DNA from: Chitinophaga filiformis
Lineage (GTDB): Bacteria > Bacteroidota > Bacteroidia > Chitinophagales > Chitinophagaceae
Length of the DNA: 64,000 nucleotides
Assembly: GCF_023100805.1 (NCBI RefSeq)
Contig: NZ_CP095855.1
Location: 5,869,001-5,933,000, forward strand
Direction of reading: 5' to 3'
Made by a program: the position numbers and the translations under genes. The notes under the pieces were generated by a model. That model saw only the letters and a program-made list of their open reading frames with translations, was not told where the DNA came from and did not search any database. Shown here in pieces: positions 42,414 to 51,392 of this stretch (positions within the stretch are counted from its first letter, which is position 1; each line of letters begins with the position of its first letter).

Positions 42414-43838
42414 ATGAAACTCAGAAATATATTACTGCTGTTCTTTCCGGTCCTGCTGCTCACGGCCTGCAATAAGTTCCTGGATGTAAAGCCAAAAACA
42501 CAGATCGACACCGACGATGCTTTCAGGGATGAACAAGGCTTTATGGATGCACTGACAGGCGTGTACCTGAAGATGAATGAAAATACGGTATACGGAAAAG
42601 AACTCAGCTTCGGACTAACGGAAGTATTGTCCATGCAGCACAGCCGCTTTACCAGCACCTTTCATGAATACTATTATGCTGCGCAATACAATTATACCAA
42701 TGCCGCTATCAGAAGCAAGATAGATGGTATCTGGAAGGGACTGTACAATGCTGTTGCCAACGACAATAGCCTGATCAGCCATCTTAATACCACCGATCAG
42801 AGAATGTTCAGGGATGTGAACTACAGTATTATCAGGGGTGAAGCCTATGGCCTGCGGGCATTCCTCCACTTCGACCTGCTGCGTCTGTTCGCTCCTGCGC
42901 CTGCTTCGGCGGGTGGCCTCACGGCAAAAGCGATTCCCTACATGGATCAGCTGACAGTAAACGCTTTACCCAGGCTCACCGTTCAGGAGATCACCAATCG
43001 CATACTGGCCGATTGCGCCGTAGCCGAAGCCGCATTGAAAACCACAGACCCGATCGTACCAGGCAGCACTACGCCGACCACGACCACCGGTTATCTGCGC
43101 GACCGCTCTTATAAATTCAACTACTTCGCCGTAAAAGCGCTGCAAGCAAGGGTTTATCTGTATATCGGCGACAAAGAAAAGGCACGCGCTGCAGCTGAAG
43201 AAGTGATCAATACCAACGCGTTTGCCTGGATAAATATTCCGGAGATCTCTTCCGGTAATAAAGTATTTACCTCAGAACTGATCTTCGCTCTGTACAAGTC
43301 AGATATGGACGCATTTACAACATCCTATTTCACACCTTCTTCTACCAATGTGCTGACAAAAACAAACAGCGACGAGTTCCTGAGCATTTATGAAACAGAT
43401 GCCGATGTCAGGTACACGGCACTTACTGCGCTGGAAAACACCTCTACTAATCTGCGTGTATCTACCAAGCTGGCCCAGCCTGCAGGCGTAAGCCTAAGCT
43501 ATCTCAGGAAAATGCCGATTATGCGCATTTCTGAAATGTACTACATCGCAGCGGAAGCACTGAAAGAAAGCAATCCCGAGCAGGCAGTGGCGTATCTCAA
43601 TACTGTGAGAAGAGCCAGGAACGTACTGGTTGACCTGCCGGCAACACTTAACACAGAACAGATACAGGAAGAAATATTCAAAGAGTACAGAAAGGATCTC
43701 TATTGTGAAGGACAACTATTCTTTTACTACAAAAGACTGAACCTGCCCACCATCGTTTATTCCAGTGTAAAGGCCGACAATAAGGTATACGTATTACCGC
43801 TGCCTGACAATGAAGTGGAATATGGAAACGGCAATTAA
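42414..43838 (+). CDS. SusD/RagB-family lipoprotein
   Basis: Surface lipoprotein partner of the SusC receptor whose gene ends 10 bp upstream. Signal with lipobox LLTAC (Cys19). SusD-like N-terminal part (TDDAFRDEQGFMDALTGVYLKM) and GEAYGLRAFLHFDLLRLFAP near residue 143; C-terminal part LRKMPIMRISEMYYIAAEALKESNPEQAVAYLNTVRRAR. At 474 residues it is on the short side for SusD. The very C-terminal segment (LPLPDNEVEYGNGN) fits the usual ...P.P..E...N ending. Ligand unknown. Confidence 0.94.
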   Translation: MKLRNILLLFFPVLLLTACNKFLDVKPKTQIDTDDAFRDEQGFMDALTGVYLKMNENTVYGKELSFGLTEVLSMQHSRFTSTFHEYYYAAQYNYTNAAIRSKIDGIWKGLYNAVANDNSLISHLNTTDQRMFRDVNYSIIRGEAYGLRAFLHFDLLRLFAPAPASAGGLTAKAIPYMDQLTVNALPRLTVQEITNRILADCAVAEAALKTTDPIVPGSTTPTTTTGYLRDRSYKFNYFAVKALQARVYLYIGDKEKARAAAEEVINTNAFAWINIPEISSGNKVFTSELIFALYKSDMDAFTTSYFTPSSTNVLTKTNSDEFLSIYETDADVRYTALTALENTSTNLRVSTKLAQPAGVSLSYLRKMPIMRISEMYYIAAEALKESNPEQAVAYLNTVRRARNVLVDLPATLNTEQIQEEIFKEYRKDLYCEGQLFFYYKRLNLPTIVYSSVKADNKVYVLPLPDNEVEYGNGN

Positions 43839-43860
43839 TTCAGTAACAAAAAAGATCATC

Positions 43861-44616
43861 ATGAAAACAGTTCATAAAATAACAGGTTTGCTGGTATTGC
43901 TGCTTTTTCTACTGACAGCATGTGAAAAGGATATTTCCTCTTACAATAACGATCCGCGGGTGTATTTCTTTGAAAGAAATACTGACCTTACGCAGACCCG
44001 TATCACTTTCAAATCTTTCTCCTTCCTGAAACTACCGATGGAAGTCACCAAAGATACCTTCCTGATCAGGGTGAAGATCATGGGGGACGCTGCTCCCTAT
44101 GACCGTGTTGTACGCGGGCAGGCCATCCCTGACAGCACCACCGCCCAGGCAGGTAAGCATTATGATTTCATAGATGGCATTATACCGGCCGACTCCATCA
44201 CCGGTTACCTTCCAGTCGTGTTATACCGTACTGCAGATATTGCTGACTCCTCCGTTACACTGAACATCGCCATCGCTCCTACCAAAGATTTCAAACCAGG
44301 TGTTACAGAAGACGATATCTTCACCCTCAGCTGGAGCGATAACGTGGTAAAGCCTTCCAACTGGGATGGGTTCATCAGCCTCTCTGCCTATTTCGGTACC
44401 TACAGCACTGTTAAATACCGTTTCATCATTGCCACCACCGGCATCGAGCAATTCCCTTTACAGCAAAGCGGAAGGGTGCCACCAAAAGATGGTGAATTCA
44501 CCGCTGCAGCCATGACCGACATTAAAGCCATGCTGAAAGATGCACTGAAGGCATACAATGACGGCCATGATCCTGATCTCACCGACGAATTCGGACAACT
44601 GGTAACATTCCCCTGA
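43861..44616 (+). CDS. DUF4843 lipoprotein
   Basis: Lipoprotein of 251 residues; lipobox LFLLTAC, Cys21. The start at 43861 (MKTVHKITGLLVLL) gives the signal; an open start at 43810 would overlap susD. The body is beta-rich (YFFERNTDLTQTRITFKSFSFL, RVVRGQAIPDSTTAQAGKHYDF) and matches DUF4843, a family found downstream of SusC/SusD pairs. It probably adds to the surface complex as an extra binding or scaffolding lipoprotein, by analogy with other SusE/F-position proteins. It is 22 bp after susD. Confidence 0.82.
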   Translation: MKTVHKITGLLVLLLFLLTACEKDISSYNNDPRVYFFERNTDLTQTRITFKSFSFLKLPMEVTKDTFLIRVKIMGDAAPYDRVVRGQAIPDSTTAQAGKHYDFIDGIIPADSITGYLPVVLYRTADIADSSVTLNIAIAPTKDFKPGVTEDDIFTLSWSDNVVKPSNWDGFISLSAYFGTYSTVKYRFIIATTGIEQFPLQQSGRVPPKDGEFTAAAMTDIKAMLKDALKAYNDGHDPDLTDEFGQLVTFP

Positions 44617-44649
44617 TGAGGGCCATTATTCACTAACAATGATGCTGAC

Positions 44650-46182
44650 ATGAAATTTATTTCCAGATATATACTCCCTTCCTTACTGCTCTTGCTGGTG
44701 CTGAGCGCCTGCAAGAAAGACCTGGGCGACTATGATTATACTACCGTGGGCATGCCTGTAATAGATACTGCCGGTATCGGTAATCCCTATTACATTGAAC
44801 GCTATGCTTCCTTACAGATCGATCCCGCCATCCGTTACGAGGGGGGCGATACAAAGGCCTTACGCTACCAATGGTTGTTGTATCCGAATGTGACAGGCAG
44901 CTATAGTGGCACAATAGCAGTAAAGACAATATCGAGGGAAAAGACACTGAATGTGCCTGTTACCGAGAAAGTAGGTGAATATCGTGCAGAATTGATCGTA
45001 ACAGATACCACCAACCAGTTGAAGGTAAATATGATCTTTACAGTGGTGGTGTCTGTAGGCATCGAATATGGCATCATGGTACTGCATACAGAGCAGGACT
45101 CTTCCGACGTGGATTTTATCACCACTGCGAATGCAGTGCCTGTTCCAGGTATTACGCCTAAACATATCCGGCATATGTTCTCAGCGTCTACCGGTAGCAA
45201 AATAGGCGGTGCACCACGTTTCATTGCACAGGAAAGACGCTCCCAGACCATGCAGAACTGGATCATGGCAGGTAGTGCGGGACATATCGCACGTTTGAGC
45301 GGTAGCGACTTCTCCCTGCTGAGAGAAGATAAAGCGCTCTTTCGCCGTAGTGATGCCGTGATCAATCCGCAGGCTTATATGCTGCTGGGAAATGGCTACA
45401 GTGCCCTGATCAATGCAGGCAGGTTACATATGTACACAACCGTCTATGAAACAGATGCATTGTTCGGTGCTTCCGTTCCGGGCGACTACGAACTGGCGCC
45501 TTACCTCGCAATGGGCTCCAACTACAGTATTGTAGCAGGCGTCTATGACCAGAAGCACGGAAAGTTCATTCACCCTGCTTCCATCGTGGGCTCCATGATA
45601 GACTTCATCGCCCCGCCGGATACCATACAACCGCCCTTCGACCTGCGTAATATCGGGAAGGATATGCTGTACATGGACCGCGGATTCAACAACTATACGC
45701 ATGCCTTCTTCAAAGACAAGACGGGCGGCGGCTATTGGCTGTATATCATCAACTTCAATACTTCCGACAATGGCAATCTCGCTGTCAGTGCCAATGACAT
45801 GAGTATGCTGCCTGACATCAGCGCTGCCAAGTTCTTCCAGGCCAGTGAACAGGGATATGTAGACCTCTATGCTACTGACCGGAAGATCTATGCATACAAC
45901 TACCAGGGCGCCAATACAGCAACGCTGGCTTTTGACGGCCTGCCTGCAGGGGAGACTATCACCTGCATGAAGATCTATAAACCTAATCCCTCCTACAACC
46001 TGTCAACAGTTACAGGCTGGATATTGTATGTAGGCACCTGGGATGGTCAGCAAGGTAAGGTATACGAACTGCAGCTGAATGCACTCAGTGGTCAGATCGA
46101 TGCTACACCACTTAACGTATTTGAAGGATTTGGAAAGGTGGCGGATATCAGCTCGAAAGCGAGAGGTTCAGGCACCTATTAA
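44650..46182 (+). CDS. PKD-like-family lipoprotein
   Basis: Lipoprotein of 510 residues; lipobox LVLSAC, Cys21. Residues ~40-145 look like PKD-type beta-sandwich sequence (LRYQWLLYPNVTGSYSGTIAV, GEYRAELIVTDTTNQLKVNMIFTVVVSVG). The remainder (~150-510) is beta-rich with recurring aromatic-containing strands and may be a propeller; no catalytic motif is seen. PKD-like lipoproteins next to DUF4843 are common in SusC/SusD loci of this phylum. A role in binding substrate at the surface is inferred. It follows the DUF4843 gene by 33 bp. Confidence 0.75.
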   Translation: MKFISRYILPSLLLLLVLSACKKDLGDYDYTTVGMPVIDTAGIGNPYYIERYASLQIDPAIRYEGGDTKALRYQWLLYPNVTGSYSGTIAVKTISREKTLNVPVTEKVGEYRAELIVTDTTNQLKVNMIFTVVVSVGIEYGIMVLHTEQDSSDVDFITTANAVPVPGITPKHIRHMFSASTGSKIGGAPRFIAQERRSQTMQNWIMAGSAGHIARLSGSDFSLLREDKALFRRSDAVINPQAYMLLGNGYSALINAGRLHMYTTVYETDALFGASVPGDYELAPYLAMGSNYSIVAGVYDQKHGKFIHPASIVGSMIDFIAPPDTIQPPFDLRNIGKDMLYMDRGFNNYTHAFFKDKTGGGYWLYIINFNTSDNGNLAVSANDMSMLPDISAAKFFQASEQGYVDLYATDRKIYAYNYQGANTATLAFDGLPAGETITCMKIYKPNPSYNLSTVTGWILYVGTWDGQQGKVYELQLNALSGQIDATPLNVFEGFGKVADISSKARGSGTY

Positions 46183-46204
46183 CAACGGAAATCACAAAAT
46201 ATTT

Positions 46205-48193
46205 ATGAGAAAGAATTTCATGATGGCAGCAACAATGATCCTGTTGCTGCTGACCACCTGCGTGTCTGCTCAAAAGGGATTCCGCGTTTCGCCTCAATAT
46301 CCCAATGCCGGCGACACGGTCACCATCAGCTATAATCCCGACAGTACCATACTGAAGGGACTTGCCCCGGTAACAGGCACGATCTACCTGTTTGCCGACT
46401 TTAAATGGCAGGCAGATGACCTGAACATGCAAATGACGGACTCCGGTTGGGCAGCGAAATATGTATTGCCCGCCAACTCATCCATTATGGTTTGCAATTT
46501 CAGTGCTGCAGGCCAGACAGATAAAGGCGGTAAGATGACCTATGCCTGGATGATGACCGGCGATGACCATAAAATCGTACCAGGCGCTTTTCCCGGCTGG
46601 GCTTTCATACGCGCAAGGTCTATCCATGAAAGCGTTCCTGATGCTGTTGACACTGTAGCGTTCATCGATGATCAATTAGCCCTACAGTGGATGATATGGG
46701 AATTAAGAGATCATCGGGAGAGCGCCAGGAAGATCTTCTACAATGCATCCACATTCATGAAGAATTATTACGGACGCCGCGCTGATTCCTCCATCAGAGA
46801 GCAGATCAAATATATTACCGGCTTACCGGACGTGACGGAAGAGGAACTGATCGCTGTGTCCCGTGCCTATAATGATCTGCTGCATAGCAAAACCAGCGCC
46901 GACTCCATGAACAATATCATTATGCAGCAATTCCCTGCAGGCATCACCGCGAGGGATAAATGGATATACAGGATGTTCCGGGAATCCGACAAGAGGGACA
47001 GCCTCTGGCAGCACTTCGTACAGTTATTCCCGCCGAAGAAATTCAGGGATGTGAACACGGAGATGGACCGGATGTATTACCAGAAAGTGTACAGAGCGGT
47101 GGCCTATACGCCCATCATCAAACGTAATGACTACAGCGTCATGTATAAAATGATACAGGATGCGCCATTGATCTCCCTGACAGAGTTCCACCGCCAGGTG
47201 ATCATGAACCCGGTTGAACATAATACCGTGAAACCGGACTCCGTTCTGTTCTACTCTCAGGCCATTGTTGATCAGCTGGAAAAATTATCCGGAGAGAAAC
47301 AGGGCGCTGAGGCCCGGTTCCTTTCCCCGCTGGCCTGGAAGCGCTATGTACTGCAATATAGCAGCCCTGCCTTCTTCGGCCATGCCTCTCTCCTGCATAT
47401 GACAGGCGATGACAAACGAGCCCTGGTATATATGGAAAAGGCGAAAGCATACCATGATCCTAAAAGGGTTGGCGCTGAATTCAACGGACTGTATACTACC
47501 TTGCTTGAAAAGAACGGTAAACATGCGGAAGCTATACAGATCATCGAAAACAGTGTACGTGAGAACAAGGCGACCCCGGAAATGATCGATATGCTGAAAA
47601 AAGAGTATATCGCCAAGCATAAAAGCGAGGCAGGTTTTGAGGCATACTTCAATAATATGAAGGATCCGGAGCAACTGAAAGCGCAACAGGAACACCTGAA
47701 ATCAGCCCTCATCAGGCAGGCCGCGCCTTCCTTCAAACTGGAACAAATGAAAGGCGGATATGCTGAACTGGCAAAACAGAAAGGTAAAATTGTGGTACTC
47801 GACTTCTGGGCTACATGGTGCGGACCTTGTAAGGCAGCGCTGCCGGGTATGCAGATGGCGGTGGACAAGTATAAGAACGATGACAAAGTTGCCTTCTACT
47901 TTATTGCCACCCAGGAGATGAAACCTAACTACCGTGAAGAGATCAGGGCTTTTGTCAAAGAAAAGAACTACAATATCAATGTGCTCTATGATGCGCCTAA
48001 CAAAAGGACCGGTCATCTGGACGACACTTATTCCAAATATGCTGCCGCCATGCACTTCTCCGGTATTCCGCAGAAGATGATCATCGACGGGAACGGGATG
48101 GTAAGATGGAGCTCCACCGGCTATATGGGAAGCCCCAGCGCATTGGTTGATGAGATATCTTATGTGATTGAATTGCTGAAAAAAGAGAATTGA
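46205..48193 (+). CDS. Large exported protein with C-terminal TlpA-like thioredoxin domain
   Basis: Predicted periplasmic thiol-disulfide protein of ~662 residues. The start at 46205 (MRKNFMMAATMILLLLTTCVSAQ) gives a signal peptide; the upstream open frame overlaps the preceding gene. The first ~500 residues are of unknown fold: a beta-rich start (AGDTVTISYNPDSTILKG), then mostly helical sequence. The last ~150 residues are a thioredoxin fold with the redox pair WCGPC in VVLDFWATWCGPCKAALPG and a FSGIPQKMIIDGNG cis-Pro region. The operon link to SusC/SusD suggests disulfide handling of the imported substrate or of locus proteins; this is unproven. Confidence 0.88.
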   Translation: MRKNFMMAATMILLLLTTCVSAQKGFRVSPQYPNAGDTVTISYNPDSTILKGLAPVTGTIYLFADFKWQADDLNMQMTDSGWAAKYVLPANSSIMVCNFSAAGQTDKGGKMTYAWMMTGDDHKIVPGAFPGWAFIRARSIHESVPDAVDTVAFIDDQLALQWMIWELRDHRESARKIFYNASTFMKNYYGRRADSSIREQIKYITGLPDVTEEELIAVSRAYNDLLHSKTSADSMNNIIMQQFPAGITARDKWIYRMFRESDKRDSLWQHFVQLFPPKKFRDVNTEMDRMYYQKVYRAVAYTPIIKRNDYSVMYKMIQDAPLISLTEFHRQVIMNPVEHNTVKPDSVLFYSQAIVDQLEKLSGEKQGAEARFLSPLAWKRYVLQYSSPAFFGHASLLHMTGDDKRALVYMEKAKAYHDPKRVGAEFNGLYTTLLEKNGKHAEAIQIIENSVRENKATPEMIDMLKKEYIAKHKSEAGFEAYFNNMKDPEQLKAQQEHLKSALIRQAAPSFKLEQMKGGYAELAKQKGKIVVLDFWATWCGPCKAALPGMQMAVDKYKNDDKVAFYFIATQEMKPNYREEIRAFVKEKNYNINVLYDAPNKRTGHLDDTYSKYAAAMHFSGIPQKMIIDGNGMVRWSSTGYMGSPSALVDEISYVIELLKKEN

Positions 48194-48194
48194 T

Positions 48195-49277
48195 ATGTTA
48201 AGATCATTGATGCTTGTCCTGATTATTCCTCTACTGGTACCTGGCCGTACATACGGCCAGGTATTTCCCTACCGCAGCGATTCCGTGCATTTCAGCAATG
48301 CTGATGGTAGCGTCCGTTTTGGCGGCACGCTCACCATACCGGCAGGTAAGAAAAGCTATCCTGCCATTGTACTGATATCTGGTACAGGTAAGCAGGACAG
48401 GGACGGCACCATGGCCGGACATCCTATGTTCCGCGTACTGGCCGACTCCCTGACCCGCAGAGGTTTTGCCGTATTGCGTACAGACGACCGGGGTGTAGGC
48501 GAAACAAGCGGGAAATATGAAGACGCCACCACTAAAGATTTTGCGGAGGATGCACTGGCAGCGGTTCGCTTCCTTAAACAACATAAAGCGATCCGTAAAG
48601 CAGGTGTCATAGGCCATAGCGAAGGCGGCGCTGCTGCTATCATTGCCGCCGGTTCTTCCCGCGATATCGACTTTGTGATCACCCTGGCAGGCCTTGCCAT
48701 CAACGGACTGGATGCCCTGAAACTGCAGAACTATGCCATCACCAGGTCGGCGCCCATCAGTGATTACGACCGTAAGCGTTACGATACCATCAACACGCGG
48801 ATGTTTGACACCGTTTACAGGTATGCCGGCACGCCGGAACTGGAAAGTAAGTTGCGCAGCACTTATGCAGCCTGGAAACAGGCGGATGACAGCGCCTTTA
48901 AGAAAGACTTCCCGGATAAGTACGATCATATGCGCTTTTTCCCGGAATCTTACATCATGCAGGCTACAGGCCCCTGGTATCAATACCATATCAGGTTTAA
49001 CCCCCTGCCTTTCCTGCGGCAGATAAAAGTGCCCATCCTGGCGCTGAACGGCGATAAAGATATTATGGTGACCTACCGGGAAAACCTCGATATGATTGCC
49101 ACTACGCTGAAACAGGCGGGTAACGGTCAGGTAACCACGCATGTACTACTTGGTACCAACCACCTCTTCCAGCATTGTGTGACCTGCACAAGGGAAGAGA
49201 TCAGCACCCTGAAGGAAGACTTCTCCGCAGAAGCATTTACGATTATCATTCAATGGCTGCAGCCATTCCTGGAATAA
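48195..49277 (+). CDS. Exported alpha/beta hydrolase
   Basis: Hydrolase of 360 residues with an N-terminal leader ending RTYGQ, so probably periplasmic. The nucleophile Ser is in the elbow GHSEGG near residue 143; RTDDRGVGETSG near 97 is typical of this group, and NGDKDIMVT (Asp) near 284 and LLGTNHLFQH (His) near 322 complete a plausible triad. Substrate class (ester, peptide or other) cannot be told. Its ATG lies 1 bp after the stop of the thioredoxin-fold gene, so the two are translationally close, and it ends the locus before a strong terminator. Confidence 0.85.
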   Translation: MLRSLMLVLIIPLLVPGRTYGQVFPYRSDSVHFSNADGSVRFGGTLTIPAGKKSYPAIVLISGTGKQDRDGTMAGHPMFRVLADSLTRRGFAVLRTDDRGVGETSGKYEDATTKDFAEDALAAVRFLKQHKAIRKAGVIGHSEGGAAAIIAAGSSRDIDFVITLAGLAINGLDALKLQNYAITRSAPISDYDRKRYDTINTRMFDTVYRYAGTPELESKLRSTYAAWKQADDSAFKKDFPDKYDHMRFFPESYIMQATGPWYQYHIRFNPLPFLRQIKVPILALNGDKDIMVTYRENLDMIATTLKQAGNGQVTTHVLLGTNHLFQHCVTCTREEISTLKEDFSAEAFTIIIQWLQPFLE

Positions 49278-49312
49278 CACGCTTCTTTGTTGAAGATTAA
49301 TAGAGTGATGAC

Positions 49313-49344
49313 AAACGCGGCCTTTCAAGGCTGCGTTTTTTTTT
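49313..49344 (+). terminator. Rho-independent terminator of the sigma/SusC/SusD/TlpA locus
   Basis: AACGCGGCC-TTTCAA-GGCTGCGTT (one G-U pair) followed by a long T run, 35 bp past the hydrolase stop. Confidence 0.9.
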
Positions 49345-49377
49345 ATTTGTGCCATTGATGATTTGTACATTTACGCT

Positions 49378-50220
49378 ATGAACGATCGTCAGTCAGCTGC
49401 AACAGGGTACATTACCGGGCATATCCCCGTTCCCGAAGAATGGGACGAGGTATTTGACCCATTTTACTATGCAGCCAATTACCAGCAGGAGCCTGTCAGG
49501 AAAAAACTGTCTCCTACCTTCCAGACTATCCTCATCTTCAACTTCGGCGCCCCCTGCGTCTTCTACCTGACGCCGGATGAACCGCTGACTATCGAAAAGA
49601 GTATGGTGATCGGTCCTATCAAGCTGTCGCACGATTATGTATTGCACCCCGGCACAGACCTGCTGGTAGCCAATTTTAAACTGGACGCCTTTTACCGTTT
49701 TTTCGGCAGGCACCTGCAGTCCTATACCGACTTCATGCAACATCCTGACGAGCTTTTGGGAGACCACTGTTTTTCCAATCTCTGGCAGGAGCTGAAACGG
49801 CTCCCGGATATGCAGCAGCGGGTGAACCGGCTCCTGGATTTTTCCGCCGCCTACCTGCTTGAACGGGACAAAGGCTCGGAGGATATTGTGGCCGGCAGTG
49901 ATCCCGATGGCGTAATCAGCCCCATTAAGGAGATTGCCGGCAAACAAGGACAGAGTGAAAGAAGCATACAACTGAAGTATAAGAAGTACCTGGGGTACAG
50001 CGCCAAAGAAATAAGCCGCTACCAGCGGTATAAAAAAGCGCTGGCCTGGTTGCAGGAACGCGCAGCTCAGGGCGACATCGACTGGTTCGAAATGATCCAC
50101 GAATTCGGCTACTATGATCAGAGCCACCTGATCCATGATTTTAACCACTTTTTAGGCGTTTCCCCGGCGCAATTCCTCAAATTACAGTCAAGTATCTGTA
50201 TCGCGTCAGGAAGGTCTTAA
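49378..50220 (+). CDS. AraC-family transcriptional regulator
   Basis: A 280-residue regulator. The C-terminal ~95 residues carry the AraC helix-turn-helix pair: IAGKQGQSERSIQLKYKKYLGYSAKEISRYQRYKKAL, then WFEMIHEFGYYDQSHLIHDFNHFLGVSPAQFLK. The N-terminal part contains DUF6597-like beta strands (TFQTILIFNFGAPCVFYLTPDE), probably a ligand-sensing domain. The first helix-turn-helix is poorly conserved. It is followed by a separate oxidoreductase gene after ~90 bp with its own promoter box; that enzyme may be its target, which is an inference. Confidence 0.88.
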   Translation: MNDRQSAATGYITGHIPVPEEWDEVFDPFYYAANYQQEPVRKKLSPTFQTILIFNFGAPCVFYLTPDEPLTIEKSMVIGPIKLSHDYVLHPGTDLLVANFKLDAFYRFFGRHLQSYTDFMQHPDELLGDHCFSNLWQELKRLPDMQQRVNRLLDFSAAYLLERDKGSEDIVAGSDPDGVISPIKEIAGKQGQSERSIQLKYKKYLGYSAKEISRYQRYKKALAWLQERAAQGDIDWFEMIHEFGYYDQSHLIHDFNHFLGVSPAQFLKLQSSICIASGRS

Positions 50221-50235
50221 TTTGGTCTTATTTTA

Positions 50236-50243
50236 TATTTTTG
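50236..50243 (+). promoter_or_regulatory. Probable -7 promoter box for the oxidoreductase gene
   Basis: TATTTTTG matches TAnnTTTG and lies 66 bp before the ATG at 50310. A TTTG 11 bp upstream is too close to be a normal -33 box. Confidence 0.4.
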
Positions 50244-50309
50244 CCAGACAGTAAGCTTACGGCAGCTATTCTATTCAACCTCAACCTGTTGAATACAACC
50301 AAAGAAAAC

Positions 50310-51314
50310 ATGAAAGCAATCACACTCAGACAGTTTGGCACAACGGACAATTTCTTCTTTACGGAAACCGATACCCCGGCATTCAACGACAACGACGTAC
50401 TTGTAAAAATATATTCCACCGCCTTCAATCCCATCGACTACCAGATGAGAATTGGCGCCAACGAAAGTAAACGTATGCATTCCCATATCCTGGGAAGGGA
50501 ATTCTCGGGCGTCGTGGCCCAAAAGGGTAAATCCGTAAAAGACCTGGAGATCGGGGATAGCGTGTATTGCGCATCCGGCAGCATGGGCTCCAATGGTACC
50601 TATGCGGAATATATCAGTGTGCCGCAGCAGATCCTTGCGAAGATGCCGGTCAATATCAGCTTTGACCAGGCAGCGGCCCTGCCCATCAGTACCCTGACCG
50701 CCATGCAATGCTGTAACCGGCTCAAAATATCTCCCGAAGAATCCGTTTTTATCAGCGGCGGCGCCGGCGGCGTCGGGCTGGTACTGATCAAGCTCCTGCT
50801 TTCCCATGGCGTAACCAGGATCATGACCACTGCCGGTAATCCCGGCAGCAGGCAGGAACTGATCAATGCGGGGCTCAGACAGGATCAGATCGTCGACTAT
50901 AAAGCAGCAAACGCAGTTCCCCTTATTATCCAGGCGAACGGCAACCAGTTGTTTGATTATTGCATAGACCTCGTAGGGCGGCAGATGTCTGAACTCTGCA
51001 GCAATATCGTACGATTGAACGGGACCTATGTAGACGTGACTGCATTCACCACCGAAGAGGCGCGCGAAAACCTGTTCAACATCGGGGCCGTGGTGGTACA
51101 CATCTCCAACTATGCCTATAGCCTGAAAGGCAATTTCTCCTACTATGGCGACCTGTTACAACGTATCACAACCCTGGTGGAAAAAGGTGTCATCAGCCCT
51201 TCTCCCATCCAGGTGGTAGGCAACTTCGAGCTGGACACCGTCAGGAAGGCCCATACACTCATGGAGACCAATCAGACCAAAGGACATAAACTGATCATGC
51301 GCATCAGCGAATAA
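50310..51314 (+). CDS. NADP-dependent quinone oxidoreductase-like MDR enzyme
   Basis: Medium-chain dehydrogenase/reductase of 334 residues, of the zinc-free quinone/enoyl reductase branch. The GroES-like N-terminal domain has FNPIDYQMRIG, HSHILGREFSGVV and LEIGDSVY. The Rossmann nucleotide motif is FISGGAGGVGLVLIKLL near residue 147. The structural-zinc Cys cluster of alcohol dehydrogenases is absent. The start MKAITLRQFG at 50310 is the family N-terminus; the upstream open frame is read through non-coding DNA. Substrate unknown. Confidence 0.9.
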   Translation: MKAITLRQFGTTDNFFFTETDTPAFNDNDVLVKIYSTAFNPIDYQMRIGANESKRMHSHILGREFSGVVAQKGKSVKDLEIGDSVYCASGSMGSNGTYAEYISVPQQILAKMPVNISFDQAAALPISTLTAMQCCNRLKISPEESVFISGGAGGVGLVLIKLLLSHGVTRIMTTAGNPGSRQELINAGLRQDQIVDYKAANAVPLIIQANGNQLFDYCIDLVGRQMSELCSNIVRLNGTYVDVTAFTTEEARENLFNIGAVVVHISNYAYSLKGNFSYYGDLLQRITTLVEKGVISPSPIQVVGNFELDTVRKAHTLMETNQTKGHKLIMRISE

Positions 51315-51317
51315 GAA

Positions 51318-51361
51318 AGGGTGTACCAGCAAGCCGTGGAGCTGGCCTGTTGATACACCCT
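51318..51361. terminator. Nested inverted repeat between convergent genes
   Basis: AGGGTGTA (51318) pairs with TACACCCT (to 51361), enclosing CCAGC...GCTGG. It lies between the convergent oxidoreductase and GH76 genes. There is no U run on either side, so a terminator role is only likely from position. Confidence 0.4.
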
Positions 51362-51392
51362 GTTGATATTGGTATGGCTGGATATGGACAGG

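Noticed and set aside
48231..49142. 303-codon minus-strand frame
   Set aside because: Antisense to the alpha/beta hydrolase; no recognisable domain.
49393..50148. 251-codon minus-strand frame
   Set aside because: Antisense to the AraC-family regulator; no recognisable domain.
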